Assembly: GCA_965216585.1 (NCBI GenBank) | Contig: CBDCGC010000003.1 | Span: forward strand, 434,001 to 498,000 | Direction: 5' to 3' | Source: CADEER01 sp965216585 | Lineage (GTDB): Bacteria; Desulfobacterota; Binatia; HRBIN30; CADEER01 | Length of the DNA: 64,000 nt | Shown: positions 16,650 to 25,507 of the stretch, piece after piece | How positions within the stretch are numbered: position 1 is the first letter of the stretch | Layout: each line of letters opens with the position of its first letter | Notes under the pieces: model-generated | The model's input: the letters and a program-made list of their open reading frames with translations, nothing else | Database searches by the model: none | What the model was told of the DNA's origin: nothing | Program-made: the position numbers and the translations under genes

Positions 16650-18881
16650 ATGAAACGAATCTTGATCGTCGCAGCGGTTCTCCTCGCACTGGCGGTGCTC
16701 GCCGGTGCGCTTCTCGTCTACGCCGCCGGCAGCGGCTGGCTCGGGGATGCCGAATCGCCGGGACGGATTACCGAGAAACGGCTACCCGATACGGTCGTGG
16801 CACGGGCGCGCAACGTCCAACAGCGCGCACGCCAGGCCGTCGGCGCCGGCGACAAACAGATCCTCTTTGGCGATTTTCACGTCCACACGACGTTTTCGGT
16901 CGATGCCTTCTTCATCAGCCTCCCCTCGCTACAAGGAGAAGGCGCCCACCCGGTCGCCGATGCCTGCGATTTCGCCCGCTTCTGTTCCGGCCTCGATTTC
17001 TGGTCGATCAACGATCACGCCGAATCACTGACACCGCGCCGCTGGCGCGAAACCGTCGAAGCGATCCGCCGCTGCAACGAAGTCGCCGGTGACCCCGGCA
17101 ACCCCGACATGGTGTCCTTTCTCGGCTGGGAGTGGACGCAGGTCGGGCGAACGCCCAGCGATCACTACGGCCACAAGAACGTCGTCCTCGCCGACACCGA
17201 GGACGGCCGCATTCCCACCCGGCCGATTGCCTCGCAGAGTGTGACGTCACAGGCGATGGCGGCGCCGCCGGTATGGGGTTTGGGCGCGCTCGCGGCACTG
17301 GGCGGCGGCGGCCGTTTCTTCGACCTCGCCCGTCACTTGCAAGACCGCGCCGCCGTTGCGCCCTGCCCCGACGGAATCGCCGCCGACGCCCTGCCCGCCG
17401 ACTGCCTGGAGAGCACCACGACGCCCGCCGAGCTCTTTCGCAAGCTCGACGAATGGGGACACCGCTCGATCGTCATCCCGCACGGAACCGCCTGGGGGTT
17501 CTACACACCACCCGGCTCTTCCTGGGACAAGCAGCTCGCCGGCCCCATGCACGACCCGGCGCGGCAGACTCTGATCGAGGTCTTTTCCGGTCACGGCAAC
17601 TCGGAGGAATACCGCGACTGGCGCGCCGTACGCTTCCGCGACGGCAGTGCCGAGTGTCCGGAACCAGGTGACAACTACACGCCGTCGTGCTGGCGGGCCG
17701 GCGAGATCATTCGCCAGCGCTGCGCCAACGCAGGAATCGGAGCCGACGAGTGCGACGAACGCGCCGCCGAGGCGCGGCGCCTGGCCGTCGAGCACGGTGT
17801 CCAGGGGCATCTGACCGTACCGGCGGCGGAAGTCGAAGACTGGCTCGGTTCGGGCCAGTGCCTCGATTGCTTCCAGCCCGCATTCAACTACCGTCCCGGC
17901 GGCGCCGCCCAGTACATCATGGCGCTGGGCAACTTCGACGAAGCCGGTCCGCCGCGCCGATTTCGTTTCGGCTTCATGGCATCGAGCGACAACCACACGG
18001 CGCGGCCGGGTACCGGCTACAAAGAGTACGACCGCCGCGAGATGACCGAGGCCGCCGGCGCCAGAGGGGAGCAGGAGCGCGAGTTCATCGCCATCAACCG
18101 CGGCGAACCAGCACCGCGTTCGCGACCGTTCGACACCGACGGCTACCAGGGACTCGCCTTCAATCTGCTCGAGGCGGAACGACAGGCGTCCTTTTTCGTC
18201 ACCGGCGGACTGGTCGCCGCGCACGCCGGCGGCAAGGACCGCGAATCGATATGGCAGGCACTTCAGCGACGAGAAGTATACGGCACCAGCGGGCCGCGCA
18301 TCTTGCTGTGGTTCGACCTCCTCGACGGCGAGCGCTCCTTACCGATGGGAAGTGAGATCGCGACCGTCGAAAGCCCGACCTTTCGGGTCCGCGCCGTCGG
18401 CTCCTTCGAACAGAAGCCAGGCTGCCCGCAACACACCCTCGACGCGCTGTCGAGCGAGCGGCTCCATCACCTGTGCCGCGACGAGTGCTACAACCCGTCG
18501 GATCGAAGACGGCGGATCACCCGTATCGAGGTGATTCGCATCCGCCCGCAGATGCGCGCCGGCGAAGCGATCGCCCCCCTCATCGAGGACCCGTGGAAGA
18601 CCCTGCTCTGCCCCAACAACCCGGCCGGCTGCGAGGTCGCGTTTGACGACCCCGATTTTTCCGAAGCGCACCGCGACACCGTCTATTACGTGCGCGCCAT
18701 CGAGGAACCCAGCGAGGCCGTCAACTCCGCCAACCTGCGCTGCGCGTTCGACGCCGCCGGCGACTGCACCGAGATCGACCCCTGCTACGGAGACTACCGA
18801 ACCGACTACCAGGACGATTGCTTGTCGCCCGTCGAAGAGCGAGCCTGGTCTTCGCCGATCTTCGTCGACTACCGCCCGTAG
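16650..18881 (+). CDS. DUF3604 domain-containing exported protein
   Basis: A 743-residue protein with an N-terminal signal anchor (about 4-27) and a DUF3604 body, a PHP-phosphoesterase-like fold of unknown activity. The metal-binding signature FGDFHVHTTFSVDA is at about 74-87, then INDHAE near 117 and FMASSDNHTARPGTGYKE near 445, as in the family. It contains many cysteines, which suits a periplasmic location. The ATG at 16650 has a GGGGGTG ribosome binding site and precedes the signal sequence directly; the longer open frame upstream is rejected. Ten acidic and histidine ligands suggest a di- or tri-metal hydrolase. It stands alone, with a class I amidotransferase 66 bases downstream. Confidence 0.88.
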   Translation: MKRILIVAAVLLALAVLAGALLVYAAGSGWLGDAESPGRITEKRLPDTVVARARNVQQRARQAVGAGDKQILFGDFHVHTTFSVDAFFISLPSLQGEGAHPVADACDFARFCSGLDFWSINDHAESLTPRRWRETVEAIRRCNEVAGDPGNPDMVSFLGWEWTQVGRTPSDHYGHKNVVLADTEDGRIPTRPIASQSVTSQAMAAPPVWGLGALAALGGGGRFFDLARHLQDRAAVAPCPDGIAADALPADCLESTTTPAELFRKLDEWGHRSIVIPHGTAWGFYTPPGSSWDKQLAGPMHDPARQTLIEVFSGHGNSEEYRDWRAVRFRDGSAECPEPGDNYTPSCWRAGEIIRQRCANAGIGADECDERAAEARRLAVEHGVQGHLTVPAAEVEDWLGSGQCLDCFQPAFNYRPGGAAQYIMALGNFDEAGPPRRFRFGFMASSDNHTARPGTGYKEYDRREMTEAAGARGEQEREFIAINRGEPAPRSRPFDTDGYQGLAFNLLEAERQASFFVTGGLVAAHAGGKDRESIWQALQRREVYGTSGPRILLWFDLLDGERSLPMGSEIATVESPTFRVRAVGSFEQKPGCPQHTLDALSSERLHHLCRDECYNPSDRRRRITRIEVIRIRPQMRAGEAIAPLIEDPWKTLLCPNNPAGCEVAFDDPDFSEAHRDTVYYVRAIEEPSEAVNSANLRCAFDAAGDCTEIDPCYGDYRTDYQDDCLSPVEERAWSSPIFVDYRP

Positions 18882-18947
18882 CCGATCGCGAGCCGGCAGT
18901 GGATACCGGCGGTTCCATTTTGGCCACTGCCAGGTACATTCAGACGA

Positions 18948-19691
18948 GTGAAGATCCTCGTCTTCCAACACGTTGCCCACGAGATCCTCGGCACCCTCAA
19001 CCCGACGTTGAAGGACGCCGGATTCCGCATCCGCTACGTCAACTTCGGCCGCCACCCCGATGCGGTGCCGGAGGTCGAGCGCTACCACGGCCTGGTCGTC
19101 CTCGGCGGACCGATGAACGTCGACCAGACCGAGGCCTACCCGCACCTGGACACCGAGGTGAAGGCGATCGAGGTCGCACTGCGCCGCGAAATTCCCATCC
19201 TCGGAATCTGCCTCGGTGCCCAGCTCCTGGCCAAGGCGCTCGGCGCCACCGTCAGCCCCAGTCCGGTGAAAGAAATCGGCTGGTACGACGTCGCACCGAC
19301 TGGCGAAGCCGGTGGCGACCCCCTCCTCGGTCACCTCGAAAACAGCGAGCAGATCTTTCAGTGGCACGGAGATACCTTCTCCGTGCCACACGGCGCACGG
19401 CACCTCGCCCGTGCCGATGGCTGTCCGAATCAGGCCTTTCGCTACGGCGAATCGGCCTACGGCTTTCAGTTCCACATGGAAGTCGACGAGCCCCTCATCG
19501 AACGCTGGCTACACGTCCCCGACCACGTGCGCGAGCTCCACGCGCTCAAAGGTGACGCCGGCGCCGACGAGATCCGCGACGACACGACGCGCTACATGAA
19601 CCGGCTGAGCGAGATCGCCGATCGCACCTTCCGCGGTTTCGTCGAGCTCTTCGGCGAGCGAACCGTCTACCGCCGACTGCCCAGCCGCTGA
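18948..19691 (+). CDS. Class I glutamine amidotransferase-like protein
   Basis: A 247-residue protein with the fold of GMP-synthase-type glutaminases. The nucleophile Cys sits in GICLGAQLLA (about residue 87), and the His of the triad in GFQFHMEVDEP (about 176). The GGPMNV motif near 55-60 is also typical. Stand-alone members of this family hydrolyse glutamine or act on gamma-glutamyl compounds. It starts at GTG 18948. It converges on the F420-type oxidoreductase with five bases between the stops. No synthase partner is adjacent. Confidence 0.9.
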   Translation: MKILVFQHVAHEILGTLNPTLKDAGFRIRYVNFGRHPDAVPEVERYHGLVVLGGPMNVDQTEAYPHLDTEVKAIEVALRREIPILGICLGAQLLAKALGATVSPSPVKEIGWYDVAPTGEAGGDPLLGHLENSEQIFQWHGDTFSVPHGARHLARADGCPNQAFRYGESAYGFQFHMEVDEPLIERWLHVPDHVRELHALKGDAGADEIRDDTTRYMNRLSEIADRTFRGFVELFGERTVYRRLPSR

Positions 19692-19696
19692 CTCCG

Positions 19697-20701
19697 TCAG
19701 CGACCGAAAACGTCGAAGATCGCCGTGTGGTTGGCTTCGATGTCTTCGCTCGCCACCCCCACCGTCGGCGCGTAGAGGAGCACCTCCTCGCACAGGTCGT
19801 TCCACTGCGCGAGACGTTCGGCCGCCTCGTCGGGCGTGCAGGCAACCGCGATCTCATCGACCAGCTCGTCGGGAACGGCCGCCGCCATGGCGTTGATGTC
19901 GAAGGTCGCCAGCGCCTTGCGGCAGGCAGCGCCGACCTCGAGCATGCCGTGCGGCTCGAGGATCGAGTGGTAGAGCTTCGAGGTGTAGTAGAAACCGATC
20001 TGCTTCTTGGCGTTGAGGACGGCGCGTTCTCGGTCTTGGTGGATCGACGTCATCACATAGGGAACCAACGCGCATGCGCCGGCGGCGCGCCCGGCTTTCT
20101 CCTCTGCGCCGCGCAAGGTGGGAAGCGTCTGTTCGCGGTGCCACCGACGGGTGGCAATCGGGTGGCCGACCAGACCGTCGGCGACGCTACCCGCGGCGCG
20201 CATCATTGGACCGTTGACGGCGGCGACCCAGATCGGCAGATCGGCGCGCGCTCCCGGGCGAGTGAAGGCGGGGATGTTCAGCTGCCAGAACTCCCCCTCG
20301 AAACGAAATCCGAACCCGCCGGCCGCGGCGAAGACCTCGCGAATCAAGCGAACCTGTTCGCGCATGCGCGACGCCGGGCGGGAGAACGGCATCCCCCACC
20401 AGTCGGTGTTCATGCGCCGCGTGCCGCTGCCCAGACCGAGAATCATGCGGCCGCCCGACAGGTCGTCGAGGTCCATCGCGGCGTTGGCGTGCACCAGGGG
20501 CGACCGCGTAAATGCGTTGGCGATTCCGGTGCCGATGCCAATCCGCTGCGTCGCCTGGGCGATCGCGCCGAGCACGGCGAACGCGTGCTGGTTGAAAAAC
20601 TCAATCGAGAGTACCGAGGAGAATCCCGCTTTCTCGGCACGGACGGCGAGGTCGACATTGGCCTTCGGCTTGCCAGCCGCGAGAATCAGACCGACTTTCA
20701 T
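19697..20701 (-). CDS. LLM class F420-dependent oxidoreductase
   Basis: A 334-residue luciferase-like TIM-barrel flavoprotein of the F420-type. Typical features are the start MKVGLILAAG, the RIGIGTGIANAFTRSPLVHA strand, the SGGRMILGLGSGTRRMN loop and DLPIWVAAVNGPMMRAAG. Such enzymes use F420 or FMN with a range of substrates. The ATG at 20701 fits the conserved beginning; the longer frame adds an unlikely Cys-rich extension. F420 biosynthesis genes are not in the window. The substrate is unknown. Confidence 0.88.
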   Translation of the reverse strand: MKVGLILAAGKPKANVDLAVRAEKAGFSSVLSIEFFNQHAFAVLGAIAQATQRIGIGTGIANAFTRSPLVHANAAMDLDDLSGGRMILGLGSGTRRMNTDWWGMPFSRPASRMREQVRLIREVFAAAGGFGFRFEGEFWQLNIPAFTRPGARADLPIWVAAVNGPMMRAAGSVADGLVGHPIATRRWHREQTLPTLRGAEEKAGRAAGACALVPYVMTSIHQDRERAVLNAKKQIGFYYTSKLYHSILEPHGMLEVGAACRKALATFDINAMAAAVPDELVDEIAVACTPDEAAERLAQWNDLCEEVLLYAPTVGVASEDIEANHTAIFDVFGR

Positions 20702-20834
20702 TGGCTCAACGAAATCACAGATTCGATCGGCGGGACAGGATGCTTCCGCCGCGGCTGCAACGTCGCACTTGGACCCACCAGACTCACAGCCCATCCCCCG
20801 CCGGTGAGCAACAGTATACCAAAGCAGCGCCGGA

Positions 20835-21773
20835 TCAGTTGTCGATCTGACGCGTCGAACGGTGAAAGCGGCGCACGATCTTGGGATCCGGATAGATCGA
20901 CACGCCTGGCTTGTCCTTGCCGTCGTAGTCCAGCGTGTTGAGCACGTAGCGCATGCTCTCCAGACGAGCTTCCTTCTTGTCGTTGGCGCGCACGATGATC
21001 CACGGACTGTACGACGTGTGCGTCTTCGAGAACATCCTCTCTTTGTACTTCGTGTAGACGTCCCAGCGCTCTTGAGCCTGTTCGTCGACCGGCGAGATCT
21101 TCCACTGTTTGAGTGGATTCGTTCGCCGCGAGGAGAAGCGCCGCTCCTGCTCGCCCTTGGAAATCGAAAACCAGAACTTGATCAGCTCGACGCCGTCTTC
21201 GTAGAGCATGTGCTCGAACTCCGGCACCTGTTGCATGAAGCGGTCGTACTGCGGCTCGTTGCAGAATCCCATCACCGGCTCGACGACGGCGCGGTTGTAC
21301 CACGAGCGATCGAAAAAGCAGATCTCCGAAGGATTGGGTAGCACCTCGACATAGCGCTGAAAGTACCACTGCCCCATCTGCACTTCCGTCGGCTTGGGCA
21401 ACGCCACGACGCGCGCCGTACGTGGGTTGAGGTGCTCGATGAAGCGGCGGATCGTTCCGCCCTTGCCGGCGGCATCCCTGCCCTCATAGAGGATCGCGAC
21501 ACGGCGACCGCTGAGCTGAATCGTGCGCTGCAACTTGACCAGCTCGATCTGCAAGCGCCGCAGCTCGTCCTCGTATTGCAGCTCGCGCAACACGCGCTTC
21601 AAGGAAAAGCGCTTGCGACCGAGCAGCTTGGTCAGCCCCTTCTTCGAGGAGAGGCGCCGCAGCTCCTCGTCGCTGAATGTCTGTTTCTTTTTCTTGTCCG
21701 AATCCGACTTGGTCTCGTTCGAGACCGCCGTTTTCAGCGCCGCCGGGACGGCCGCTACTTTTCGTGTCGCCAA
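20835..21773 (-). CDS. ppk2: Polyphosphate kinase 2 family protein
   Basis: A 312-residue enzyme that transfers phosphate between polyphosphate and nucleotides. The Walker A motif YEGRDAAGKGG is near residues 94-104, and the Walker B-like motif FFDRSWYNRAVVEPVMGF near 150-167, both at family positions. A lid region (KGEQERRFSSRRTNP) lies near 207-221. The start is a TTG at 21773, because a perfect AGGAGG is five bases upstream and the domain needs no further sequence; the open frame continues far upstream without sense. A perfect 14-bp palindrome lies 12 bases upstream of the start. The gene is divergent from the nitronate monooxygenase. The nucleotide specificity (ADP or AMP) cannot be read safely. 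Confidence 0.93.
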   Translation of the reverse strand: MATRKVAAVPAALKTAVSNETKSDSDKKKKQTFSDEELRRLSSKKGLTKLLGRKRFSLKRVLRELQYEDELRRLQIELVKLQRTIQLSGRRVAILYEGRDAAGKGGTIRRFIEHLNPRTARVVALPKPTEVQMGQWYFQRYVEVLPNPSEICFFDRSWYNRAVVEPVMGFCNEPQYDRFMQQVPEFEHMLYEDGVELIKFWFSISKGEQERRFSSRRTNPLKQWKISPVDEQAQERWDVYTKYKERMFSKTHTSYSPWIIVRANDKKEARLESMRYVLNTLDYDGKDKPGVSIYPDPKIVRRFHRSTRQIDN

Positions 21774-21785
21774 GACAACCTCCTG

Positions 21786-21799
21786 GGATTTGCAAATCC
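21786..21799. promoter_or_regulatory. 14-bp perfect palindrome upstream of ppk2
   Basis: GGATTTGCAAATCC is a perfect inverted repeat placed just upstream of the ppk2 ribosome binding site, in the 165-base divergent region shared with the nitronate monooxygenase gene. It has no loop, so it suits a dimeric DNA-binding protein better than an RNA hairpin. The regulator is unknown. Confidence 0.4.
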
Positions 21800-21938
21800 G
21801 CCACCGCAACATGCGGCACCGAGACTCTTCATGGTATCTGCCAATCGCGTTGACTAAAACCACAGATCCATCAAACCTGTCGCCTGGCCGACAAAGTTCC
21901 CGGCCTTTCTCATTTTCAAGAAGAAGGGGGAGACGAAA

Positions 21939-22898
21939 GTGCCTATCCGAACGCCGATTTGTGACATGTTCGAGATTCAACACCCGATCTTTCTCGCCGG
22001 GATGGGGCAAGTCGCCTACGCCGAAGTTTGCGCCGCCGTCTCGCAAGCCGGCGGCTACGGCACGCTGGGCATGGCGACCGAGAACCCGGAGGGAATCCGC
22101 AAGCAGATGCGCGCCGTGCGCGAGCTGACCGACAAGCCGTTCGGAGTCGACCTACTCGCCGCCCTGCCCGAGCAGATGATGGCGGCGATCGACGTCATCA
22201 TCGAAGAGGGAGCGTCGTCGTTCATCGCCGGTCTCGGCGTGCCCGGCCCGGTCATCGGCAAGTGCCACGACGCCGGACTCAAGGTCGTCTCGATGTGCGG
22301 GCGAGTCGAGCACGCGGTGCGTGCCGAGGAAGCCGGCTGCGACATGGTCGTCGCCCAGGGCACGGAAGCCGGTGGCCACACCGGTCGGGTCGCCGGCATG
22401 GCCCTGATTCCGCAAATCGTCGACGCCGTCGACATCCCGGTGCTCGCCGCCGGCTCCATCGTCGACGGCCGCGGCCTGGCAGCGGCCCTCGCATTCGGCG
22501 CACAGGGCGTCTGGGTCGGCACGCGCTTCATTGCTTCGCGCGAAGCGCGCGCCGCGGCGGAGTTCAAGGCCAAGATCACCGAATCGGGCAGCGGCGACAC
22601 CCAAGTCACGCGGTGCTACTCCGGCAAGCCGATGCGCGTCATCAACAACGCCTACGTCGAAGAGCAGGAGCGACACCCGGAGAAGATCAAACGCTTTCCC
22701 GAGCAGATCGCCAATAGCTTCGGTGCCGGCGTCATGGGCTACGCCAGCGAAGAACCGATCGACACGACGAAGACCTGCATGCCCGCCGGCCAGGGGATGG
22801 GTGGGATCGCCGAGATCCTACCGGCGAGCGAAATCGTCGCCCAGATGGTCAGCGAAGCAGAGATGGTCATCGATCGCAGCCAACAACTGCTTTCGTAA
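21939..22898 (+). CDS. Nitronate monooxygenase family protein
   Basis: A 319-residue FMN-dependent TIM-barrel enzyme of the nitronate monooxygenase/2-nitropropane dioxygenase family. It shows the PIFLAGMGQVAYAEV start, the AQGTEAGGHTGRV motif near 140-152 with the catalytic His, and the VLAAGSIVDGRGLAAALAFGA phosphate-binding strand. Relatives oxidise alkyl nitronates or act as trans-enoyl-ACP reductases; here the nearby thiolase suggests lipid metabolism, but this is weak evidence. It starts at GTG 21939, with AAGGGGGAG upstream. Confidence 0.9.
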   Translation: MPIRTPICDMFEIQHPIFLAGMGQVAYAEVCAAVSQAGGYGTLGMATENPEGIRKQMRAVRELTDKPFGVDLLAALPEQMMAAIDVIIEEGASSFIAGLGVPGPVIGKCHDAGLKVVSMCGRVEHAVRAEEAGCDMVVAQGTEAGGHTGRVAGMALIPQIVDAVDIPVLAAGSIVDGRGLAAALAFGAQGVWVGTRFIASREARAAAEFKAKITESGSGDTQVTRCYSGKPMRVINNAYVEEQERHPEKIKRFPEQIANSFGAGVMGYASEEPIDTTKTCMPAGQGMGGIAEILPASEIVAQMVSEAEMVIDRSQQLLS

Positions 22899-23021
22899 GG
22901 TCCAGGCGCGAACCCGTACTTTCAAAGGCCCCAGCGCTGGTGAGCGAGTCACCTTGACCCGCCCGGCGAAACCGGCGAGCGTGGTCGTTTGCTCGAAGAC
23001 AACGAATAGGAGACCTCACTC

Positions 23022-24212
23022 ATGGCAAAGCAAGCAGTCGTCGTTTCCACGGCGCGCACGCCCATCGGCAAAGCGTTCCGCGGGGCGTTCAACCTGACCC
23101 ACGGGGCCGATCTGCTCGGCCACGCAATCGAGCACGCGATCGAGCGGGCCGGCATCGAAGGCGGGGACGTCGAAGACGTCATTACCGGCTGTGGGCTGCC
23201 GGAGGGTTCGACGGGCAACAACGTCGCCCGCGTCGGCGCACTGCGCGCGGGCTGTCCGGTGACGACGTCCGGCACGACCATCAACCGCTACTGCTCATCG
23301 GGCCTGCAGGCGGTATCGGTCGCGGCCCAGCGCATCCTCGTCGACGACGTGCCGGTGATGGTCGCCAGCGGCGTCGAGTCGATCTCGCGCGTGCAGGCCT
23401 CGCTCAACCTCAACGAATACATCAATCCCTGGGTGCAAGAGCACAAGCCCGAGATCTACATGGGGATGGGCGACACCGCCGAGGTCGTCGCCGAACGCTA
23501 CGGCGTCACGCGCCAATCGCAGGACGAGTACGCCGTGTCGTCACAGGACCGCACGGCGGCGGCGATCGCCTCGGGCGCGCTGGCCGATGAGATCGTGCCG
23601 ATGCACGTGACGATGGAAAAGAAGGACAAAGCCACGGGCGAAGTGTCTCAGGTCGAGCTCGACTTCGCCGTCGACGAAGGACCGCGCGCCGGCACCAACC
23701 TGGAAGGGCTCGCCAAGCTCAAGGGTGCATTCAAGGAAGGCGGAACGGTCACCGCCGGCAACGCTTCGCAGCTCTCCGACGGTGCGGCCGCCCTCGTCAT
23801 GATGAGCGACAAAGAAGCCGAGAAGCGCAACCTGAAGCCACTCGGCGCCTACCACGGGCTCGTCATCTCTGGGTGCGAACCCGACGAGATGGGGATTGGT
23901 CCGGTCTTCGCCGTTCCCACGTTGCTCGAGCGCCAGGGCAAGAAGCTCGACGACATCGATCTGATCGAGCTCAACGAAGCGTTTGCCTCGCAGACCGTCT
24001 ACATCCGCGATCGTCTCGGTCTCGATCCCGACAAGCTGAACGTCAACGGTGGTGCAATTTCCATCGGGCATCCCTACGGCATGACCGGGGCGCGACAGAC
24101 CGGTGCGATTCTCCTCGAGCTACGGCGCCGCAAGAAGAAGTGGGGCATCGTCACCATGTGCATCGGCGGCGGCATGGGCGCCGCGGCACTGTTTGAAGCG
24201 TTCCCAGCCTGA
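23022..24212 (+). CDS. Acetyl-CoA acyltransferase (thiolase)
   Basis: A 396-residue thiolase that cleaves 3-ketoacyl-CoA or condenses acetyl-CoA. The three catalytic signatures are complete: NRYCSSG with nucleophile Cys91, GHPYGMTG with His near 349, and CIGGGMG near 380. The subfamily features (NEAFASQ near 322) fit a FadA-type degradative thiolase. An AGGAG ribosome binding site precedes the ATG. It follows the nitronate monooxygenase by 122 bases on the same strand, and a terminator-like stem-loop lies 40 bases after its stop. Confidence 0.95.
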   Translation: MAKQAVVVSTARTPIGKAFRGAFNLTHGADLLGHAIEHAIERAGIEGGDVEDVITGCGLPEGSTGNNVARVGALRAGCPVTTSGTTINRYCSSGLQAVSVAAQRILVDDVPVMVASGVESISRVQASLNLNEYINPWVQEHKPEIYMGMGDTAEVVAERYGVTRQSQDEYAVSSQDRTAAAIASGALADEIVPMHVTMEKKDKATGEVSQVELDFAVDEGPRAGTNLEGLAKLKGAFKEGGTVTAGNASQLSDGAAALVMMSDKEAEKRNLKPLGAYHGLVISGCEPDEMGIGPVFAVPTLLERQGKKLDDIDLIELNEAFASQTVYIRDRLGLDPDKLNVNGGAISIGHPYGMTGARQTGAILLELRRRKKKWGIVTMCIGGGMGAAALFEAFPA

Positions 24213-24251
24213 GGCTCCGATCGACATCGGCACCGTTTGCGAATGCTGTTC

Positions 24252-24280
24252 GCGGGGGCGGGTGGCAGAACCGCCCCCGC
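24252..24280 (+). terminator. Stem-loop after thiolase gene
   Basis: A perfect 10-bp stem (GCGGGGGCGG at 24252-24261 with CCGCCCCCGC at 24271-24280) and a nine-base loop lie 40 bases after the thiolase stop. No T run follows, so a weak or Rho-assisted terminator is the best reading. Confidence 0.5.
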
Positions 24281-24330
24281 CTGCAGCGTCGAGCCGTGCT
24301 CGCCGGCGCAGCGCTTGCGGCCGGCGGTCG

Positions 24331-24346
24331 ATGACCGGCCGGTCAT
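24331..24346. promoter_or_regulatory. 16-bp perfect palindrome at the MFS start codon
   Basis: ATGACCGGCCGGTCAT is a perfect inverted repeat whose right half overlaps the chosen ATG (24345). No Shine-Dalgarno is present in front of that ATG. It may be an operator or it may be chance in GC-rich DNA. Confidence 0.35.
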
Positions 24347-25490
24347 GACCGGAGATGCGTGCCGCCGCCTGGCGGTTGCCCTGGTGATCACTTGCGCTGG
24401 CGCGCAACCGGTGTTCATCACCTCGGCGCTGATCGTTCAGATCGCCGCCGAGCTGATCTTCGACGTCGAGAAGCTGGGCATCGCTGTCGGCGCCTACTTC
24501 ATCGCCGGGACCCTTACCTCATCGCCGATGGGGCGTTGGAGCGAACGCCTCGGTCCGACCGCCTCCCTCAAAGCCGGCGGCCTGCTGAGCGCAATGTGTC
24601 TGGCGCTCATCGCTGGCGCCTGGAGCTTCCCCACCCTCTGCGCCTGCATGGTCCTCGGCGGTGTGTGCAACGCGCTTTGCCAGACAGCGGCCAACCTCTA
24701 CGTCACCCGTTCGATCGACGTCTCGCGCCGCGGTCTGGCGATCGCCCTGAAGCAGTCGGCGATTCCGGCCGCTACGCTGGTCGGCGGCCTGGCATTGCCG
24801 CTGATCGCATTGACCGTCGGTTGGCGCTGGGCATTCGTTCTCTGCGCCGCCGTTGCCGCCGTTACGACCTTGATGGTACCAGAGGTCAGGGGCGACCTTT
24901 CCGGTGCCGTGGACGACGGGCGCAGCCGCGCCCGGCTGGCCGCCATGCTCCTGCTCGCTCTGACCGCCAGCCTGGGAGCCGCGGCCGCCGGCTGTATCGC
25001 TTCGTTCGCCGTCGCCGGTGCCACCCGCATCGGCTTTGCCGCAGCGAGTGCCGGTTGGCTGACTGCGTTGGGAGCGTTCCTCGCCGTTACCACCCGCATC
25101 TTCATGGGCTACCGCGCCGACCAGCGCAGCGGCGGGCATCTCCCGGTGGTCGCCGGCATGTTGGCCGTCGCCTGCCTGGGGGGCATCGGCCTGCGCTTTC
25201 AGAGCCCCGCCATCTTCGCCCTGGCGGTACCGGTCGTCTTCGCCGCCGGTTGGGGGTGGCCGGGACTGTTCAACCTCGCCGTCATCGCCCACAACCCCGC
25301 CGCGCCGGCGGCCGCGACCGGCTTCACGCAGACCGGAACCTATGCCGGCGCCGCACTGGGACCCATGCTCTTCGGCCTGGTGGCGACCCAATGGTCGTGG
25401 ACGGCGGCGTGGACGCTGGTGCCGTGCTTCTACGTCTGCTCTTCGCTGTGCGCCGTGGCGGCGCGGCGCGAGTTGCGCCGCCACGGCTAG
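24345..25490 (+). CDS. MFS transporter
   Basis: A 381-residue inner-membrane transporter with 12 predicted helices in two halves. The loop between helices 2 and 3 has GRWSERLGPTASLKAG, matching the GRxxxRxG MFS motif, and a helix-5-like segment is AALIAGAWSFPTLCACM-like. Length fits the family. Substrate and direction are unknown. The ATG at 24345 is chosen because the first helix starts soon after; an upstream frame begins at 24237 but its first 36 residues are not membrane-like. No regulator is adjacent. Confidence 0.85.
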   Translation: MTGDACRRLAVALVITCAGAQPVFITSALIVQIAAELIFDVEKLGIAVGAYFIAGTLTSSPMGRWSERLGPTASLKAGGLLSAMCLALIAGAWSFPTLCACMVLGGVCNALCQTAANLYVTRSIDVSRRGLAIALKQSAIPAATLVGGLALPLIALTVGWRWAFVLCAAVAAVTTLMVPEVRGDLSGAVDDGRSRARLAAMLLLALTASLGAAAAGCIASFAVAGATRIGFAAASAGWLTALGAFLAVTTRIFMGYRADQRSGGHLPVVAGMLAVACLGGIGLRFQSPAIFALAVPVVFAAGWGWPGLFNLAVIAHNPAAPAAATGFTQTGTYAGAALGPMLFGLVATQWSWTAAWTLVPCFYVCSSLCAVAARRELRRHG

Positions 25491-25507
25491 GGGCGAGCGG
25501 ACTCGAA

